NCBI GenBank assembly: GCA_963652335.1
Contig: CAVJSS010000002.1
Location: 62,001 to 126,000, forward strand
Source of the DNA: UBA4951 sp963652335
Lineage (GTDB): Bacteria > Bacillota_I > Bacilli_A > RFN20 > CAG-826
Direction of reading: 5' to 3'
Length of the DNA stretch: 64,000 nucleotides
Shown here: piece after piece, positions 44,004 to 53,262 of the stretch
Layout of the letters: every line of letters begins with the position of its first letter
Numbering within the stretch: position 1 is the stretch's first letter
Notes under the pieces: model-generated
The model's input: the letters and a program-made list of their open reading frames with translations, nothing else
The model's database searches: none
What the model was told of the DNA's origin: nothing
Translations under genes and position numbers: made by a program

Positions 44004-44966
44004 ATGAAATATACCAACACCTCTAGAACGCTGAGCTTGATCTTCCACACTTTGATCTTCTTGGCCTTCGGCGCAATGGGCGTCTATTTCGGATTGGCCG
44101 TAGCCCCTTGCTATTTTAGCAATAGTGCCTTAGAGACCATCTCGGCCCCATACAACCTATATTCCGAATTGGGCATGGTCGGTTTGACCCTCGCAACCAT
44201 TTCGATGTATGGAATCGTCAATGCGGTCAAATCTTTGCAAAACCCTAGGGATGATGCACCTGTTATCAAATGTTTCAATGCCTTCATCGTCGAAGGATAT
44301 ATCGCCGCTATCTTTTGCTTGCTTAACGGCGTCGTTTATTTTGATGCTATCCGCGGCGGAGATTCCACTTCCGGAAAAGCGTTGGGTTTCCTCATTGTTT
44401 TGATGATTTTGCTCTTCATTGGGTTGATGATCGCCACTAACATCCCTATGGTCAAGCTTTATGATCGCAAGGATCAGACTCCTCTTCTTGCCTCATTTGG
44501 AGTTGCCGCCGGCGTTTTCTTTGGATGGGCCGCAATCGTTACTTTAGGAACCTTGATTGGCTCTTGGACCCAAGGCATCGTTGCTTGGTCGCATGTCATC
44601 AATGGGCAGTTGGCTGCTTTCTTGGTTATTTATATCGCTAATGCCGCTTTGCTTATCACCTCTGGCATCTTCGTTAAAAAAGGCGGAAATGTCCAAACTA
44701 AGATCGCAGGATATTTCACTTCCTTAGCTGGAATGCTCACCTCGTTCTGCTTCATCACCAATGGCGTCATCGGCCTTGTATATGGCAAAAACAGTGGTAA
44801 TTCCTTAGCTGTACATCTCCAAGGCATCGAACACAAAATACCTGCTTCAGGCGATGCTTTCGCTATCATTTGCTTAGTCGTCGGAGCCATGTTGTTCGTT
44901 GGCTCTATTGTCTTCGCCGGAATGCATGGGACTGGGAAGATCTTTAAAAAGAAACTCGCAAAATAA
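44004..44966 (+). CDS. Multi-pass membrane protein, unknown function
   Basis: 320-aa protein with about eight hydrophobic segments and short loops; I do not recognise the family. First helix about residues 10-32. AGGAGA precedes the ATG. Single-gene unit with a strong promoter carrying a palindrome and a bidirectional terminator. Confidence 0.6.
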   Translation: MKYTNTSRTLSLIFHTLIFLAFGAMGVYFGLAVAPCYFSNSALETISAPYNLYSELGMVGLTLATISMYGIVNAVKSLQNPRDDAPVIKCFNAFIVEGYIAAIFCLLNGVVYFDAIRGGDSTSGKALGFLIVLMILLFIGLMIATNIPMVKLYDRKDQTPLLASFGVAAGVFFGWAAIVTLGTLIGSWTQGIVAWSHVINGQLAAFLVIYIANAALLITSGIFVKKGGNVQTKIAGYFTSLAGMLTSFCFITNGVIGLVYGKNSGNSLAVHLQGIEHKIPASGDAFAIICLVVGAMLFVGSIVFAGMHGTGKIFKKKLAK

Positions 44967-44980
44967 GATATGATCAACAA

Positions 44981-45008
44981 AAAAACGGATGGGCTGCCAT
45001 CCGTTTTT
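44981..45008. terminator. Bidirectional terminator
   Basis: 12-bp perfect stem AAAAACGGATGG/CCATCCGTTTTT around GCTG, between convergent genes. Confidence 0.92.
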
Positions 45009-45009
45009 A

Positions 45010-45513
45010 TTACATATCGATATCTTCTGGATTCGGTCCGTATAGTTCTTTTTCGGTTATGTAAATAATCTTATCATATAAGGCCTTGACTTCGTCGTTT
45101 GGCTCTTCATATTCTTTGATGAGACGCTCCATTGCATAATCAGGAACCACTCTATTACCGCTTCTTTGCTTGTTTTGCTTTTTTGAGATTTCCGGGTCGA
45201 TTTTGAAGATGATTAGAATGTGTCTATCGAATCCTGGCGTGCTTTTGGCATAGAATGAGCGGTGGATGTTTCTCAGATTCGTGGCGTCTCCGATTGCATA
45301 AATGTCATCTTGCTCGGAGGCTTTGTTCAAACGTTCGACGAAGGTTATCCATATTTCCTTTTCGTGATCGAAGTTATTAACGGCTCCGAAGAGTTCCAAG
45401 CGAAGCTCGTCGCTTGAGACGATTACCGTGTTTGGGTGTTTGGCTATAAAGCGTTTGGACCAGGTGGATTTTCCGCTTCCCGGGATGGCGCTGAGAAGAA
45501 TCATGGTTTTCAT
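45010..45513 (-). CDS. P-loop kinase (AAA_33/polynucleotide-kinase-like)
   Basis: 167-aa protein: Walker A AIPGSGKSTWS, IVSSDELRLELFG, a GDATNLRNIHR motif typical of polynucleotide/zeta-type kinases, and the lid RSGNRVVPDYAMERLIKEYEEP. Probably phosphorylates a small molecule or nucleic acid end; substrate unknown. Confidence 0.8.
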   Translation of the reverse strand: MKTMILLSAIPGSGKSTWSKRFIAKHPNTVIVSSDELRLELFGAVNNFDHEKEIWITFVERLNKASEQDDIYAIGDATNLRNIHRSFYAKSTPGFDRHILIIFKIDPEISKKQNKQRSGNRVVPDYAMERLIKEYEEPNDEVKALYDKIIYITEKELYGPNPEDIDM

Positions 45514-45641
45514 AGGGATTTATTATAACTAACGGATTCGTTTTGCCAACAAGCAAAGATTGATAAATAATTAAGAAAGCGCGTTCACGCGTGTGTAAAC
45601 AAATGATATTTCTTGGTATAAGATAGTGAAAAGGCATCAAT

Positions 45642-46598
45642 ATGGACAAAAACGTTCTTTTATTTAAGCTTACGGCCAATCCTTCTCTGGCAGAACAAGT
45701 GGCAGAGCTTTTGGATATCGAAATATCTCCTTCGGAAGTCAAACACTTCGCTGACGGAGAGGTTATGGCTAGACCATTGGTACCTGTAAGGGGCAAAACC
45801 GTTTATATAATAAATTCAACTTCTACCCCAGTCGCTGAGCGAATCATGGAATTGCTTATCTTCATTGATGGGCTAAAGAATGCCAAAGCCAAGGAAATCG
45901 TGTTGATTTCCCCTTATTTTGGCTTTTGTCGTCAAGATAGGATCGCAAGGGCAGGCGAACCACTATCAGCCAAATTGGTGGCGAAGCTATATGTCAATGC
46001 AGGAGTCAACCATTTCATAACCGTTGATTTGCATACTCCTCAAACAGAAGGCTTTTTCGACTGCACCGTCGATGATCTAAGCCCAACTCCTTTATTTGGC
46101 GAATATTTCAGGAAGATCCTTTGGGACAGAGAAGTTCCTTATGAAGACGTCACGGTGGTTTCTCCGGACCACGGATCATTGCATCGCGCCAGAGATTTGG
46201 CCTCGGAAATTCCCAATTCAAGTTTGGCTATAATCGATAAACGTCGTCCTGCCCCGAATACCGCCGAGGTCGTTAACGTAATCGGCAACATCAAAGGCCA
46301 AATCTGCATTATCATCGACGATATCATCGATACCGGCGGAACGATAGTCGCCTCTACCAAAGCTTTGTATGATAGAGGAGCGAAAGACGTAATTGTCGCC
46401 GCCACTCATGGCGTTCTTTCAAATGGAGCCATAGAAAAATTAAAAGATGCTGGAGTCTCTCATATTTGCATTACCAATTCCATCGAAAAAGGCGCGGCTG
46501 GAGTCGATGTCATATCGATCGCTCCGATGATCGCCGGGTTGATCAAAGCCACAGAAGAAGGCGGAGAAGTGCCCGATTCTTGGATGAATTTCTATTGA
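45642..46598 (+). CDS. prs: Ribose-phosphate pyrophosphokinase
   Basis: 318-aa enzyme making PRPP from ribose 5-phosphate and ATP. Seen: FADGEV, SPYFGFCRQDR, VDLHTPQ, the PRPP loop IIIDDIIDTGGT, and a C-terminal IAPMIAGLI. An extended -10 (TGGTATAAG near 45615) lies upstream. PRPP feeds nucleotide, NAD and histidine pathways. Confidence 0.97.
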   Translation: MDKNVLLFKLTANPSLAEQVAELLDIEISPSEVKHFADGEVMARPLVPVRGKTVYIINSTSTPVAERIMELLIFIDGLKNAKAKEIVLISPYFGFCRQDRIARAGEPLSAKLVAKLYVNAGVNHFITVDLHTPQTEGFFDCTVDDLSPTPLFGEYFRKILWDREVPYEDVTVVSPDHGSLHRARDLASEIPNSSLAIIDKRRPAPNTAEVVNVIGNIKGQICIIIDDIIDTGGTIVASTKALYDRGAKDVIVAATHGVLSNGAIEKLKDAGVSHICITNSIEKGAAGVDVISIAPMIAGLIKATEEGGEVPDSWMNFY

Positions 46599-46623
46599 TA
46601 TTCAGCCTCAATAAGCCTAATAT
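46595..46623 (+). promoter_or_regulatory. Promoter of the queuosine operon
   Basis: TTGATA (46595-46600, overlapping the prs stop), 17 bases, TAATAT (46618-46623); transcription would start just before the riboswitch. Confidence 0.65.
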
Positions 46624-46634
46624 CCATCAAGTCT

Positions 46635-46677
46635 AACGTGTTCTATCCTCTGAACCACGTATAAAAAACAAGGAGGT
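46635..46677 (+). promoter_or_regulatory. preQ1 class I riboswitch
   Basis: P1 stem ACGTG (46636-46640)/CACGT (46656-46660), a pyrimidine-rich loop TTCTATCCTC, and the A-rich tail ATAAAAAACAAGGAGG. Loop CCTC can pair with GAGG of the ribosome binding site to form the H-type pseudoknot, so preQ1 binding would hide the start of queT. It sits before a full queuosine gene set. Confidence 0.85.
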
Positions 46678-46683
46678 CCTTTC

Positions 46684-47190
46684 ATGGGACAGAAAAAATT
46701 CAGCATTAGAATGATCGCCGAGAACGCAGTTGTCGTGGCGATCTATTTTGTTCTTTGCCTAGTATCCGGAAGCCTTGCCTACGAAGCCATTCAATTTAGG
46801 GTGGCGGAAATGCTTGTCCTTCTTTGCTTTTGGCGCCGCGATTTGATCGTCGGAGTAACCCTTGGATGCTTTTTAGCCAATATCCTATCTACTTTGGGGC
46901 CATGGGATATGCTTTTCGGCACTTTATTGACTTTATTGTCTTGCTTGGTCGTAGCCTTCTCGCCAAAGATGCTCGTTGCCTGTATATGGCCAATCGCCTT
47001 CAATGCTTTCGGGGTCGCTGCTGAGCTTTATTTTCTTTTGGATTCGCCATATTGGATCAATGTCGGCTGGGTTGCCATCGGCGAAGCCACTATCATCATG
47101 GGCTCTTATATCATCTGGATGCTTCTTTGGAGAAACAAGTTCTTCATGAAATCACTAAGGCCCCAAAGAAAAGCCAATCCTAGTTGGTAA
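46684..47190 (+). CDS. queT: QueT family queuosine-precursor transporter (ECF S-component)
   Basis: 168-aa membrane protein with about five helices and the family motif YEAIQFRVAEMLVLLCFW. As a substrate-binding component it would join a shared ECF energy module (not in this window) to import preQ1 or preQ0. Controlled by the preQ1 riboswitch; first gene of queT-tgt-queA-queH. Confidence 0.9.
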   Translation: MGQKKFSIRMIAENAVVVAIYFVLCLVSGSLAYEAIQFRVAEMLVLLCFWRRDLIVGVTLGCFLANILSTLGPWDMLFGTLLTLLSCLVVAFSPKMLVACIWPIAFNAFGVAAELYFLLDSPYWINVGWVAIGEATIIMGSYIIWMLLWRNKFFMKSLRPQRKANPSW

Positions 47191-47230
47191 CTTGGTTTGC
47201 TTATTGATGAAAAGAAACTAAAATAAAAGC

Positions 47231-48355
47231 ATGAAACGCTTTTATTATGAATTAAGACATATCGATAAAAACTCAGGGGCAAGATATGGTATTCTGCATA
47301 CTCCGCATGGAGATGTCGAATGTCCTATGTTCATGCCAGTTGGCACTCTAGCTACTGTCAAATGTCTGTCCCCGGAAGAAGTCAAATCTTTAGGTTCGGG
47401 AGTCGTTCTTTCGAACACTTACCATTTGCATCTCCGCCCTGGCGAAGAAATCGTCAAAAAAGCCGGAGGCCTACATGCTTTCATGGGATATGATGGCCCA
47501 ATGCTTACGGATTCGGGCGGTTTTCAGGTTTTCTCTTTGGCCAAGAGCAGGCAAATCAGCGAAGAAGGCGTAACCTTCAGAAACGACTTCAACGGCGATC
47601 TTGAAATGTTCACCCCGGAGAAAGTCATAAAGATCGAAGAGGACTTGGGGGCTGATATCATCATGTCGTTCGACGAATGCATCCCCTATCCTGTTTCTTA
47701 TGAATATGCCAAGAAATCCAGCGAAAGGACGCTTCGCTGGGCAAAAAGAGGATTAGACGCCCACCATAGGGAAGACCAAGCTCTTTTTGGCATCGTGCAA
47801 GGCGGGGAATTCACCGATCTTAGGGAAATGTGCGCTAAGGAATTATCCAAAATGGATTTTTCAGGCTATTCGATTGGCGGGACATCGATAGGCGAGCCAA
47901 AAGACGTCTGCTTCAAAATGATCGAAGACGGAATCCGTTATTTGCCAGAAGACAAACCACGTTACCTTATGGGCGTCGGATCCTTGGATTATATCCTTGG
48001 CGGAATCGAACGAGGAATCGATATGATGGACTGCGTTTTGCCCACACGTTTGGCAAGGCATGGCGCTCTTATGACTTCAACAGGCAGAATAAACATCAAG
48101 GGAGCCGAATACAAAGAAGACTTCACTCCTCTTGATCCAGAATGCGACTGTTATACATGCAAAAACTACACCAAAGCCTATCTTCACCATTTGGAAGTGT
48201 GCCACGAAGAATTCGGCAAAAGGCTAAATAGCATTCATAACATCCGTTTCTTAATCAAAGTGGTCGAAGGGGCCAGAAAAGCCATCCAAGAAGACCGTTT
48301 CAAAGAATATGAAGCGGAAGTTTTGGAAAAATACGGTGATTTGAGAGGTTTCTGA
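47231..48355 (+). CDS. tgt: tRNA-guanine transglycosylase
   Basis: 374-aa enzyme that swaps guanine 34 for preQ1 in tRNAs with GUN anticodons. Seen: nucleophile region MLTDSGGFQVFS, FGIVQGG, YSIGGTSIGEP, MDCVLPTR, and the zinc site CDCYTC...H. Confidence 0.97.
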   Translation: MKRFYYELRHIDKNSGARYGILHTPHGDVECPMFMPVGTLATVKCLSPEEVKSLGSGVVLSNTYHLHLRPGEEIVKKAGGLHAFMGYDGPMLTDSGGFQVFSLAKSRQISEEGVTFRNDFNGDLEMFTPEKVIKIEEDLGADIIMSFDECIPYPVSYEYAKKSSERTLRWAKRGLDAHHREDQALFGIVQGGEFTDLREMCAKELSKMDFSGYSIGGTSIGEPKDVCFKMIEDGIRYLPEDKPRYLMGVGSLDYILGGIERGIDMMDCVLPTRLARHGALMTSTGRINIKGAEYKEDFTPLDPECDCYTCKNYTKAYLHHLEVCHEEFGKRLNSIHNIRFLIKVVEGARKAIQEDRFKEYEAEVLEKYGDLRGF

Positions 48356-48356
48356 C

Positions 48357-49412
48357 ATGGATATCAATCTTTTCGATTTCGATTTGCCAGAAGAACTGAT
48401 CGCCCAATCTCCAATGAAACAAAGGGACGATTGCCGCCTTCTGGTTATCGATAGAGAACACCACGCTTACGAACATAAGCGTTTTTTTGATATATGCGAT
48501 TACCTTAAAGCCGGCGACGTGTTGGTTAGAAACAACACCAAAGTCATCCCCGCTAGGCTTATTGGCGTCAAAGACGAAACCAAAGGCAAAGTCGAGCTTT
48601 TGCTTTTGGAAGAAGTGGATAAAGACGTTTGGAAATGTTTGGTCGGGAACGCAAAAAGCGTCAAAGTCGGGTCCCATTGCAGTTTTGGCGAAGGAAAGCT
48701 GAAAGCGGAATGCATCGAAGTTTTCGACGAAGGGGTCCGTTATATGAAATTCCATTACGATGGGATCTTTTTGGAAGTGCTGGATCAGCTTGGGCTGATG
48801 CCGCTTCCGCCCTATATCCGCAAGCAATGCGAAAACAAAGACGATTATCAAACGGTATATGCCAAAGTCCCAGGAAGCGCAGCTGCCCCAACCGCCGGGT
48901 TTCATTTCACTAACGAGCTTTTCGAAAAATTGAAAGATAAAGGAGTCGTGGTTGTGGACGTTACGTTAAACATTGGCTTAGGGACTTTCCGCCCAGTAAA
49001 GGTAAATGATACGAAAGACCATATCATGCATTCTGAGACATACGAAATGAGCAAAGAAGCCGCAGATACTTTGAATCAAGCCAAAAAAGAAGGAAGGCGC
49101 ATAATCGCCATTGGAACCACTTCTGTAAGGACGCTTGAATCGATATATGGGAAATATGACGAATTCAAAGAAGACAAAGATGCCACCAACATCTTCATTT
49201 CCCCCGGCTACAAGTGGCAGGCCATAGATTGCCTAATCACTAATTTCCATCTTCCAAAATCAACGTTGGTGATGCTGGTTTCCGCTTTTATGGGAAGAAA
49301 GTGGACATTAGAATGCTATCAAGCCGCCATCGATGAAAAATATAGGTTTTTCTCGTTTGGCGATGCGATGTTCATATATGGCAAGCAAAACATAAGGGAT
49401 ATCGATGATTAA
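48357..49412 (+). CDS. queA: S-adenosylmethionine:tRNA ribosyltransferase-isomerase
   Basis: 351-aa enzyme adding the ribose of SAM to preQ1-tRNA to give epoxyqueuosine. Typical start MDINLFDFDLPEELIAQ, DVLVRNNTKVIPARL, GSAAAPTAGFHF, and NFHLPKSTLVMLVSAF. Starts one base after the tgt stop and overlaps queH. Confidence 0.97.
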   Translation: MDINLFDFDLPEELIAQSPMKQRDDCRLLVIDREHHAYEHKRFFDICDYLKAGDVLVRNNTKVIPARLIGVKDETKGKVELLLLEEVDKDVWKCLVGNAKSVKVGSHCSFGEGKLKAECIEVFDEGVRYMKFHYDGIFLEVLDQLGLMPLPPYIRKQCENKDDYQTVYAKVPGSAAAPTAGFHFTNELFEKLKDKGVVVVDVTLNIGLGTFRPVKVNDTKDHIMHSETYEMSKEAADTLNQAKKEGRRIIAIGTTSVRTLESIYGKYDEFKEDKDATNIFISPGYKWQAIDCLITNFHLPKSTLVMLVSAFMGRKWTLECYQAAIDEKYRFFSFGDAMFIYGKQNIRDIDD

Positions 49413-50070
49413 TCCTCCTAAACAAAAAATAAATTATTATTTGGAATCGCTTGATTTGATCAAAGAAGCAGACTCTTTGAAGGACCGCAAATCTTTGTGT
49501 ATGCACGTTTGCTGTGGCCCATGTTCTTGCTGGCCGTTGCTTTTCCTTTGCCCCCATTTTGATCTAACCCTTTATTTCAATAATTCGAACATTTATCCTG
49601 AAAGCGAATTCGTCCGCCGCTTGGAAGAACTAAAAAAGCTTTTAGCCTACATAAAACGCGATTACGGCTACGAAATCAAACTAGTGGTCAAGCCCTACGA
49701 TTATCAAAATTATGTGAAAGATCTTTTGCCTTTCTCCAACGAACCAGAAGGATTTAACCGCTGCCAAATCTGCTATGAAAAAAGAATGGCTGAAGCCTAT
49801 GACTACGCCGAAGAAAACGGTTTCGATTATTTCACGACTGTCATGACCATATCCCGCCAGAAGAATTCCCAAATCATGAATCTCATTGGCCAAGAATTGG
49901 AAAAAAATCATAAAAAGACGAAATATTTCTATTCCGATTTCAAGAAAGACAATGGCTCGTTGAAAGGAAAAGAAATAAGAGAAAGGTATGATCTCTACAA
50001 TCAGCTTTATTGCGGCTGTGAGTTCTCTATTATCAACCGCGGACTGACTTTGGATGACATGAGTAAATAG
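49405..50070 (+). CDS. queH: Epoxyqueuosine reductase QueH
   Basis: 221-aa enzyme for the last step, epoxyqueuosine to queuosine. Cysteine ligands are visible in HVCCGPCSCW, RCQICYEKR and YCGCEFS, as in the iron-sulfur QueH family (not the cobalamin-dependent QueG). Overlaps queA by 8 bases. Confidence 0.93.
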   Translation: MINPPKQKINYYLESLDLIKEADSLKDRKSLCMHVCCGPCSCWPLLFLCPHFDLTLYFNNSNIYPESEFVRRLEELKKLLAYIKRDYGYEIKLVVKPYDYQNYVKDLLPFSNEPEGFNRCQICYEKRMAEAYDYAEENGFDYFTTVMTISRQKNSQIMNLIGQELEKNHKKTKYFYSDFKKDNGSLKGKEIRERYDLYNQLYCGCEFSIINRGLTLDDMSK

Positions 50071-50086
50071 ATTTGAAATAGAAAGT

Positions 50087-50138
50087 TTGTGCACAATGCA
50101 CAACAAAATATTAAAAACCGATGGCTTCTAGCCTTTTT
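50087..50138 (+). terminator. Possible terminator region after queH
   Basis: Perfect 7-bp hairpin TTGTGCA-CAA-TGCACAA (50087-50103) without a U-run, then a short GGCT/AGCC hairpin followed by TTTTT (about 50127-50141). Confidence 0.45.
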
Positions 50139-50204
50139 GTCATCCATTCCTAAAATTCAATCGATGCTTATTATATAAAACTTGAAATTTCTGTGCGTTT
50201 TTCC

Positions 50205-50366
50205 TTGCGTCCATCTACGCGTAGGCATATAGTTTCACTCGCTGATGCATGCGTTGAAGTGGGATGTTGCTGACACACCCATAAGCGTTGTCAAGCAATG
50301 GGGGATCTCAGGGAACTCCCAATGAGCAAAGCGTCAGAAGTCAGAAGAAACTAAGGAGGAAAATTC
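50205..50366 (+). promoter_or_regulatory. S10 operon promoter and structured leader
   Basis: TTGCGT (50205-50210), 17 bases, TATAGT (50228-50233). The roughly 125-base leader can fold with an outer stem CTGAC (50270-50274)/GTCAG (50333-50337) and an inner TGGGGG (50299-50304)/CTCCCA (50316-50321) hairpin. In related bacteria such leaders bind L4 for feedback control; that is inference here. Confidence 0.6.
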
Positions 50367-50675
50367 ATGGCGAACAAAGTAATCCGCGTCCGTTTGCAAG
50401 CTTACGATCATGCCATTCTCGACCAATCCGCCGAGAAGATCATCGAAGTCGCGAAAAAGACCGGTGCCAGTGTGAAGGGCCCAATCCCTCTTCCAACTGA
50501 AAAACAGGTGTACACCATTCTCCGCGCTACCTTCAAATACAAGGACAGCCGCGAACAATTCGAAATCCGTACCCACAAGAGATTGATCGATATCGTCAAT
50601 CCGCAAAAGGAAACCGTCGAACAATTGAGAAAGCTCGACCTTCCAAACGGCGTTGATATCGATATCAAGTTATAA
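50367..50675 (+). CDS. rpsJ: Small subunit ribosomal protein S10
   Basis: 102 aa, complete S10 with RVRLQAYDHAILDQSA and TGASVKGPIPLPT; also known to take part in antitermination as NusE. First gene of the operon, with AAGGAGG. Confidence 0.98.
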   Translation: MANKVIRVRLQAYDHAILDQSAEKIIEVAKKTGASVKGPIPLPTEKQVYTILRATFKYKDSREQFEIRTHKRLIDIVNPQKETVEQLRKLDLPNGVDIDIKL

Positions 50676-50688
50676 GGAGGCCAAAATC

Positions 50689-51372
50689 ATGAAATCCATC
50701 ATCGGAAGAAAAATGGGCATGACTCAGGTCTTCGCCGCCGACGGAACAATGTATCCAGTCACCGTCGTCGAAGTCTTGCCAAACGTCGTTACCCAGAAAA
50801 AGACCATCGAGAAAGATGGCTATGAAGCACTGCAGGTCGGCTATGAAGACGCCAAAGTCAAAAACGTCACCAAGCCGGAAGCTGGAATCTTCAAGAAAGC
50901 CGGCGTCAGCCCAAAACAAGGTCTCTACGAATTGAAAGGCGATGAGATCTATTCCAAGAATGTCGGCGAACAAATCACTTGCGACATCTTCGCTAATGGC
51001 GAAATCGTCGACGTCACCGGCATGACCAAAGGTCACGGCTATAGTGGCGTCATCAAGAAATACGGCAAGCATGTCGGTCCTCGCGGCCATGGTTCCGGTT
51101 ACCATAGGCAAATCGGTTCCTTAGCCAACAACGGCCGTGACAACAACCGTGTTATCCCAGGAAAGAAAATGTCTGGCCACTGGGGCCCAGAACAGTGCAC
51201 GATCCTCAACCTCCAAGTTGTCGAATCCAATGCCGAAAAAGGTTACCTTTTGATCAAAGGCGCCATCCCAGGACCAAAGAAGTCCATCGTCTGCGTCCGT
51301 TCTCACGTTCTCGCTCAGTTCTCTGAGAAGAAAATCAAAGAATTGGTTGACCAGACCAAGAAAGGAGAATAA
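50689..51372 (+). CDS. rplC: Large subunit ribosomal protein L3
   Basis: 227 aa, starts MKSIIGRKMGMTQVF; HRQIGS...PGKKMSGHWG is the family signature. ATG 50689 has AAGGAGG; an in-frame start at 50653 inside rpsJ is rejected. Confidence 0.98.
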   Translation: MKSIIGRKMGMTQVFAADGTMYPVTVVEVLPNVVTQKKTIEKDGYEALQVGYEDAKVKNVTKPEAGIFKKAGVSPKQGLYELKGDEIYSKNVGEQITCDIFANGEIVDVTGMTKGHGYSGVIKKYGKHVGPRGHGSGYHRQIGSLANNGRDNNRVIPGKKMSGHWGPEQCTILNLQVVESNAEKGYLLIKGAIPGPKKSIVCVRSHVLAQFSEKKIKELVDQTKKGE

Positions 51373-51377
51373 CGAAT

Positions 51378-52019
51378 ATGCCAGCCAAAACCATCAAGCT
51401 TCCAGTCGTTAATCTCGCCGGCGAAGAAACCGGAAGCGTTACCTTAAGCGCCAGCGTCTTCGGCATCAAAGATGCCAACGAACAAGTCGTCCACGACGCT
51501 GTCGTCACCCAACAGGCCAATGCCCGTCAGGCGACGGCCAAAACCAAAAAACGCCACGAAGTCAGTGGCGGCGGAAAGAAGCCATGGAGACAGAAAGGCA
51601 CCGGACGTGCCCGCGCTGGCTCCTCCCGCTCCCCAATCTGGGTCGGTGGCGGCAAGGTCTTCGGTCCAGACGGAAACCAAAATTACAAACTCGGTCAAAA
51701 TAAGAAAGCGCACGCGCTTGCGTTCAAGACCGTGTTGAGCCAAAAAGTCAGCTCCAAAGGCATCATCATCGTTGACAGCCTCGAGGTCAAAGAAGCCTCC
51801 ACCAAGAGCTTCGTCGCTAGCCTCGCAGCCATAAAAGCTGAAGGCAAGACCTTGTTGGTCGTCGATAACGACAACGAAAACCTCGTCTTGTCTGCCCGCA
51901 ACATCGAAGCTGTCACCGTCCGTGCCCTCAATAACGTCTCTGTCTACGACTTATTGAACACCAAGAACGTCGTCGTCAGCAAAGATGGCATCAAAGCGAT
52001 CGAAGGAGGATTGAAATAA
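51378..52019 (+). CDS. rplD: Large subunit ribosomal protein L4
   Basis: 213 aa; GGGKKPWRQKGTGRARAGSSRSPIWVGGG is the L4 signature. L4 is the usual autorepressor of S10 operons. Confidence 0.98.
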   Translation: MPAKTIKLPVVNLAGEETGSVTLSASVFGIKDANEQVVHDAVVTQQANARQATAKTKKRHEVSGGGKKPWRQKGTGRARAGSSRSPIWVGGGKVFGPDGNQNYKLGQNKKAHALAFKTVLSQKVSSKGIIIVDSLEVKEASTKSFVASLAAIKAEGKTLLVVDNDNENLVLSARNIEAVTVRALNNVSVYDLLNTKNVVVSKDGIKAIEGGLK

Positions 52020-52360
52020 TGGCCAAAAAGAAAGTCGTGGCTGAAGAAACCAAGAATTTCGCCAGCCCAGTCCAACATGACTATGACGTAATCCTCACCC
52101 CGGTCATCACCGAAAAGTCCATGGCCCTCTTGCAGGACGCCAACAAGGTGACGGTCAAAGTCGGTGACTTTGCCAACAAGATCGAGATCAAAGAATCCTT
52201 CCAACGTCTTTATCAAGTCAAAGTCGTTGACGTCAAGATCGTTAATCACAAGGCGAAAGAAAAATCCCGTGGCAGCCGTTACACCGGTTTTGTCGGAGGA
52301 TTCAAGAAAGCGGTCATCACGATCGCCGAAGGATCGGCTATCGATCTCTTTAAGGAGTAA
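52019..52360 (+). CDS. rplW: Large subunit ribosomal protein L23
   Basis: 113 aa; PVITEKSMALLQDANKVTVKVG is characteristic. Overlaps rplD by one base (TAATG). A short charged N-terminal extension (about 20 residues) precedes the core. Confidence 0.96.
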   Translation: MAKKKVVAEETKNFASPVQHDYDVILTPVITEKSMALLQDANKVTVKVGDFANKIEIKESFQRLYQVKVVDVKIVNHKAKEKSRGSRYTGFVGGFKKAVITIAEGSAIDLFKE

Positions 52361-52408
52361 GGCACACCCTCGGAATATCCGTAAAGAATCCACTATAGGA
52401 GAAAGAAA

Positions 52409-53245
52409 ATGGCAACCAAATCATATCGCCCATACACTCCGAGCCGCCGCGCAATGACGACTCTGAGTTATGAGGAAATCACCAAAGCCACTCCTGAAAA
52501 AGCATTGCTCCGCCCATTGAAGCACACCGGCGGACGCAACAACCAAGGAGTAATCACCTGCCGTCATCACGGCGGTGGAAACAAAAACCATTACCGCATC
52601 ATCGATTTCCGTCGCAACAAGGACAATATCCCAGCGACCGTCAAATCGATCGAATACGACCCAAACAGAACTTCCTTCATCGCATTGGTCGCTTACGCTG
52701 ACGGCGAGAAGAGATACATCATCGCCCCAAGCGGAATCAAAGTCGGGGACGTCATCGTCTCCGGCAACGAAACCGACATCAAAGTCGGGAACTGCTGCGA
52801 ACTTGGGAATATCCCGGATGGTACCCTTGTCCATAACATCGAATTGATGCCAGGACGTGGTGGCCAAATGTGCCGTTCCGCCGGCACTTCCGCCCAAAAG
52901 CTAGGCGCTGATGGCAAATATGTCACCCTCCGCTTGGCTTCCGGAGAAGTCCGCAAGGTCTTAGCTGTCTGCCGCGCCACCATCGGCGTCGTCGGAAACG
53001 AAGACCATAACTTAGTCAATATCGGCAAGGCCGGCATCGTCCGCCATAAAGGTTGGAGACCAACCGTTCGTGGCAGCGCGATGAACCCATGCGATCACCC
53101 TCACGGCGGTGGCGAAGGCAAGTGCCCTGTCGGACGCGATGCCCCTCGCACTCCATGGGGCAAGAAGAGCCAAGGCGTCAAGACCCGCCACAACAAGAAG
53201 AGCTCAACCCGCTTGATCGTCAGAAGACGCAACAGCGGCAAATAA
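52409..53245 (+). CDS. rplB: Large subunit ribosomal protein L2
   Basis: 278 aa; GGRNNQGVITCRHHGGGNK at the N terminus and NPCDHPHGGGEGK near the C terminus. AGGAGAAAG precedes the ATG. Confidence 0.98.
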   Translation: MATKSYRPYTPSRRAMTTLSYEEITKATPEKALLRPLKHTGGRNNQGVITCRHHGGGNKNHYRIIDFRRNKDNIPATVKSIEYDPNRTSFIALVAYADGEKRYIIAPSGIKVGDVIVSGNETDIKVGNCCELGNIPDGTLVHNIELMPGRGGQMCRSAGTSAQKLGADGKYVTLRLASGEVRKVLAVCRATIGVVGNEDHNLVNIGKAGIVRHKGWRPTVRGSAMNPCDHPHGGGEGKCPVGRDAPRTPWGKKSQGVKTRHNKKSSTRLIVRRRNSGK

Positions 53246-53262
53246 GGAAAGGAGAATCTGAA

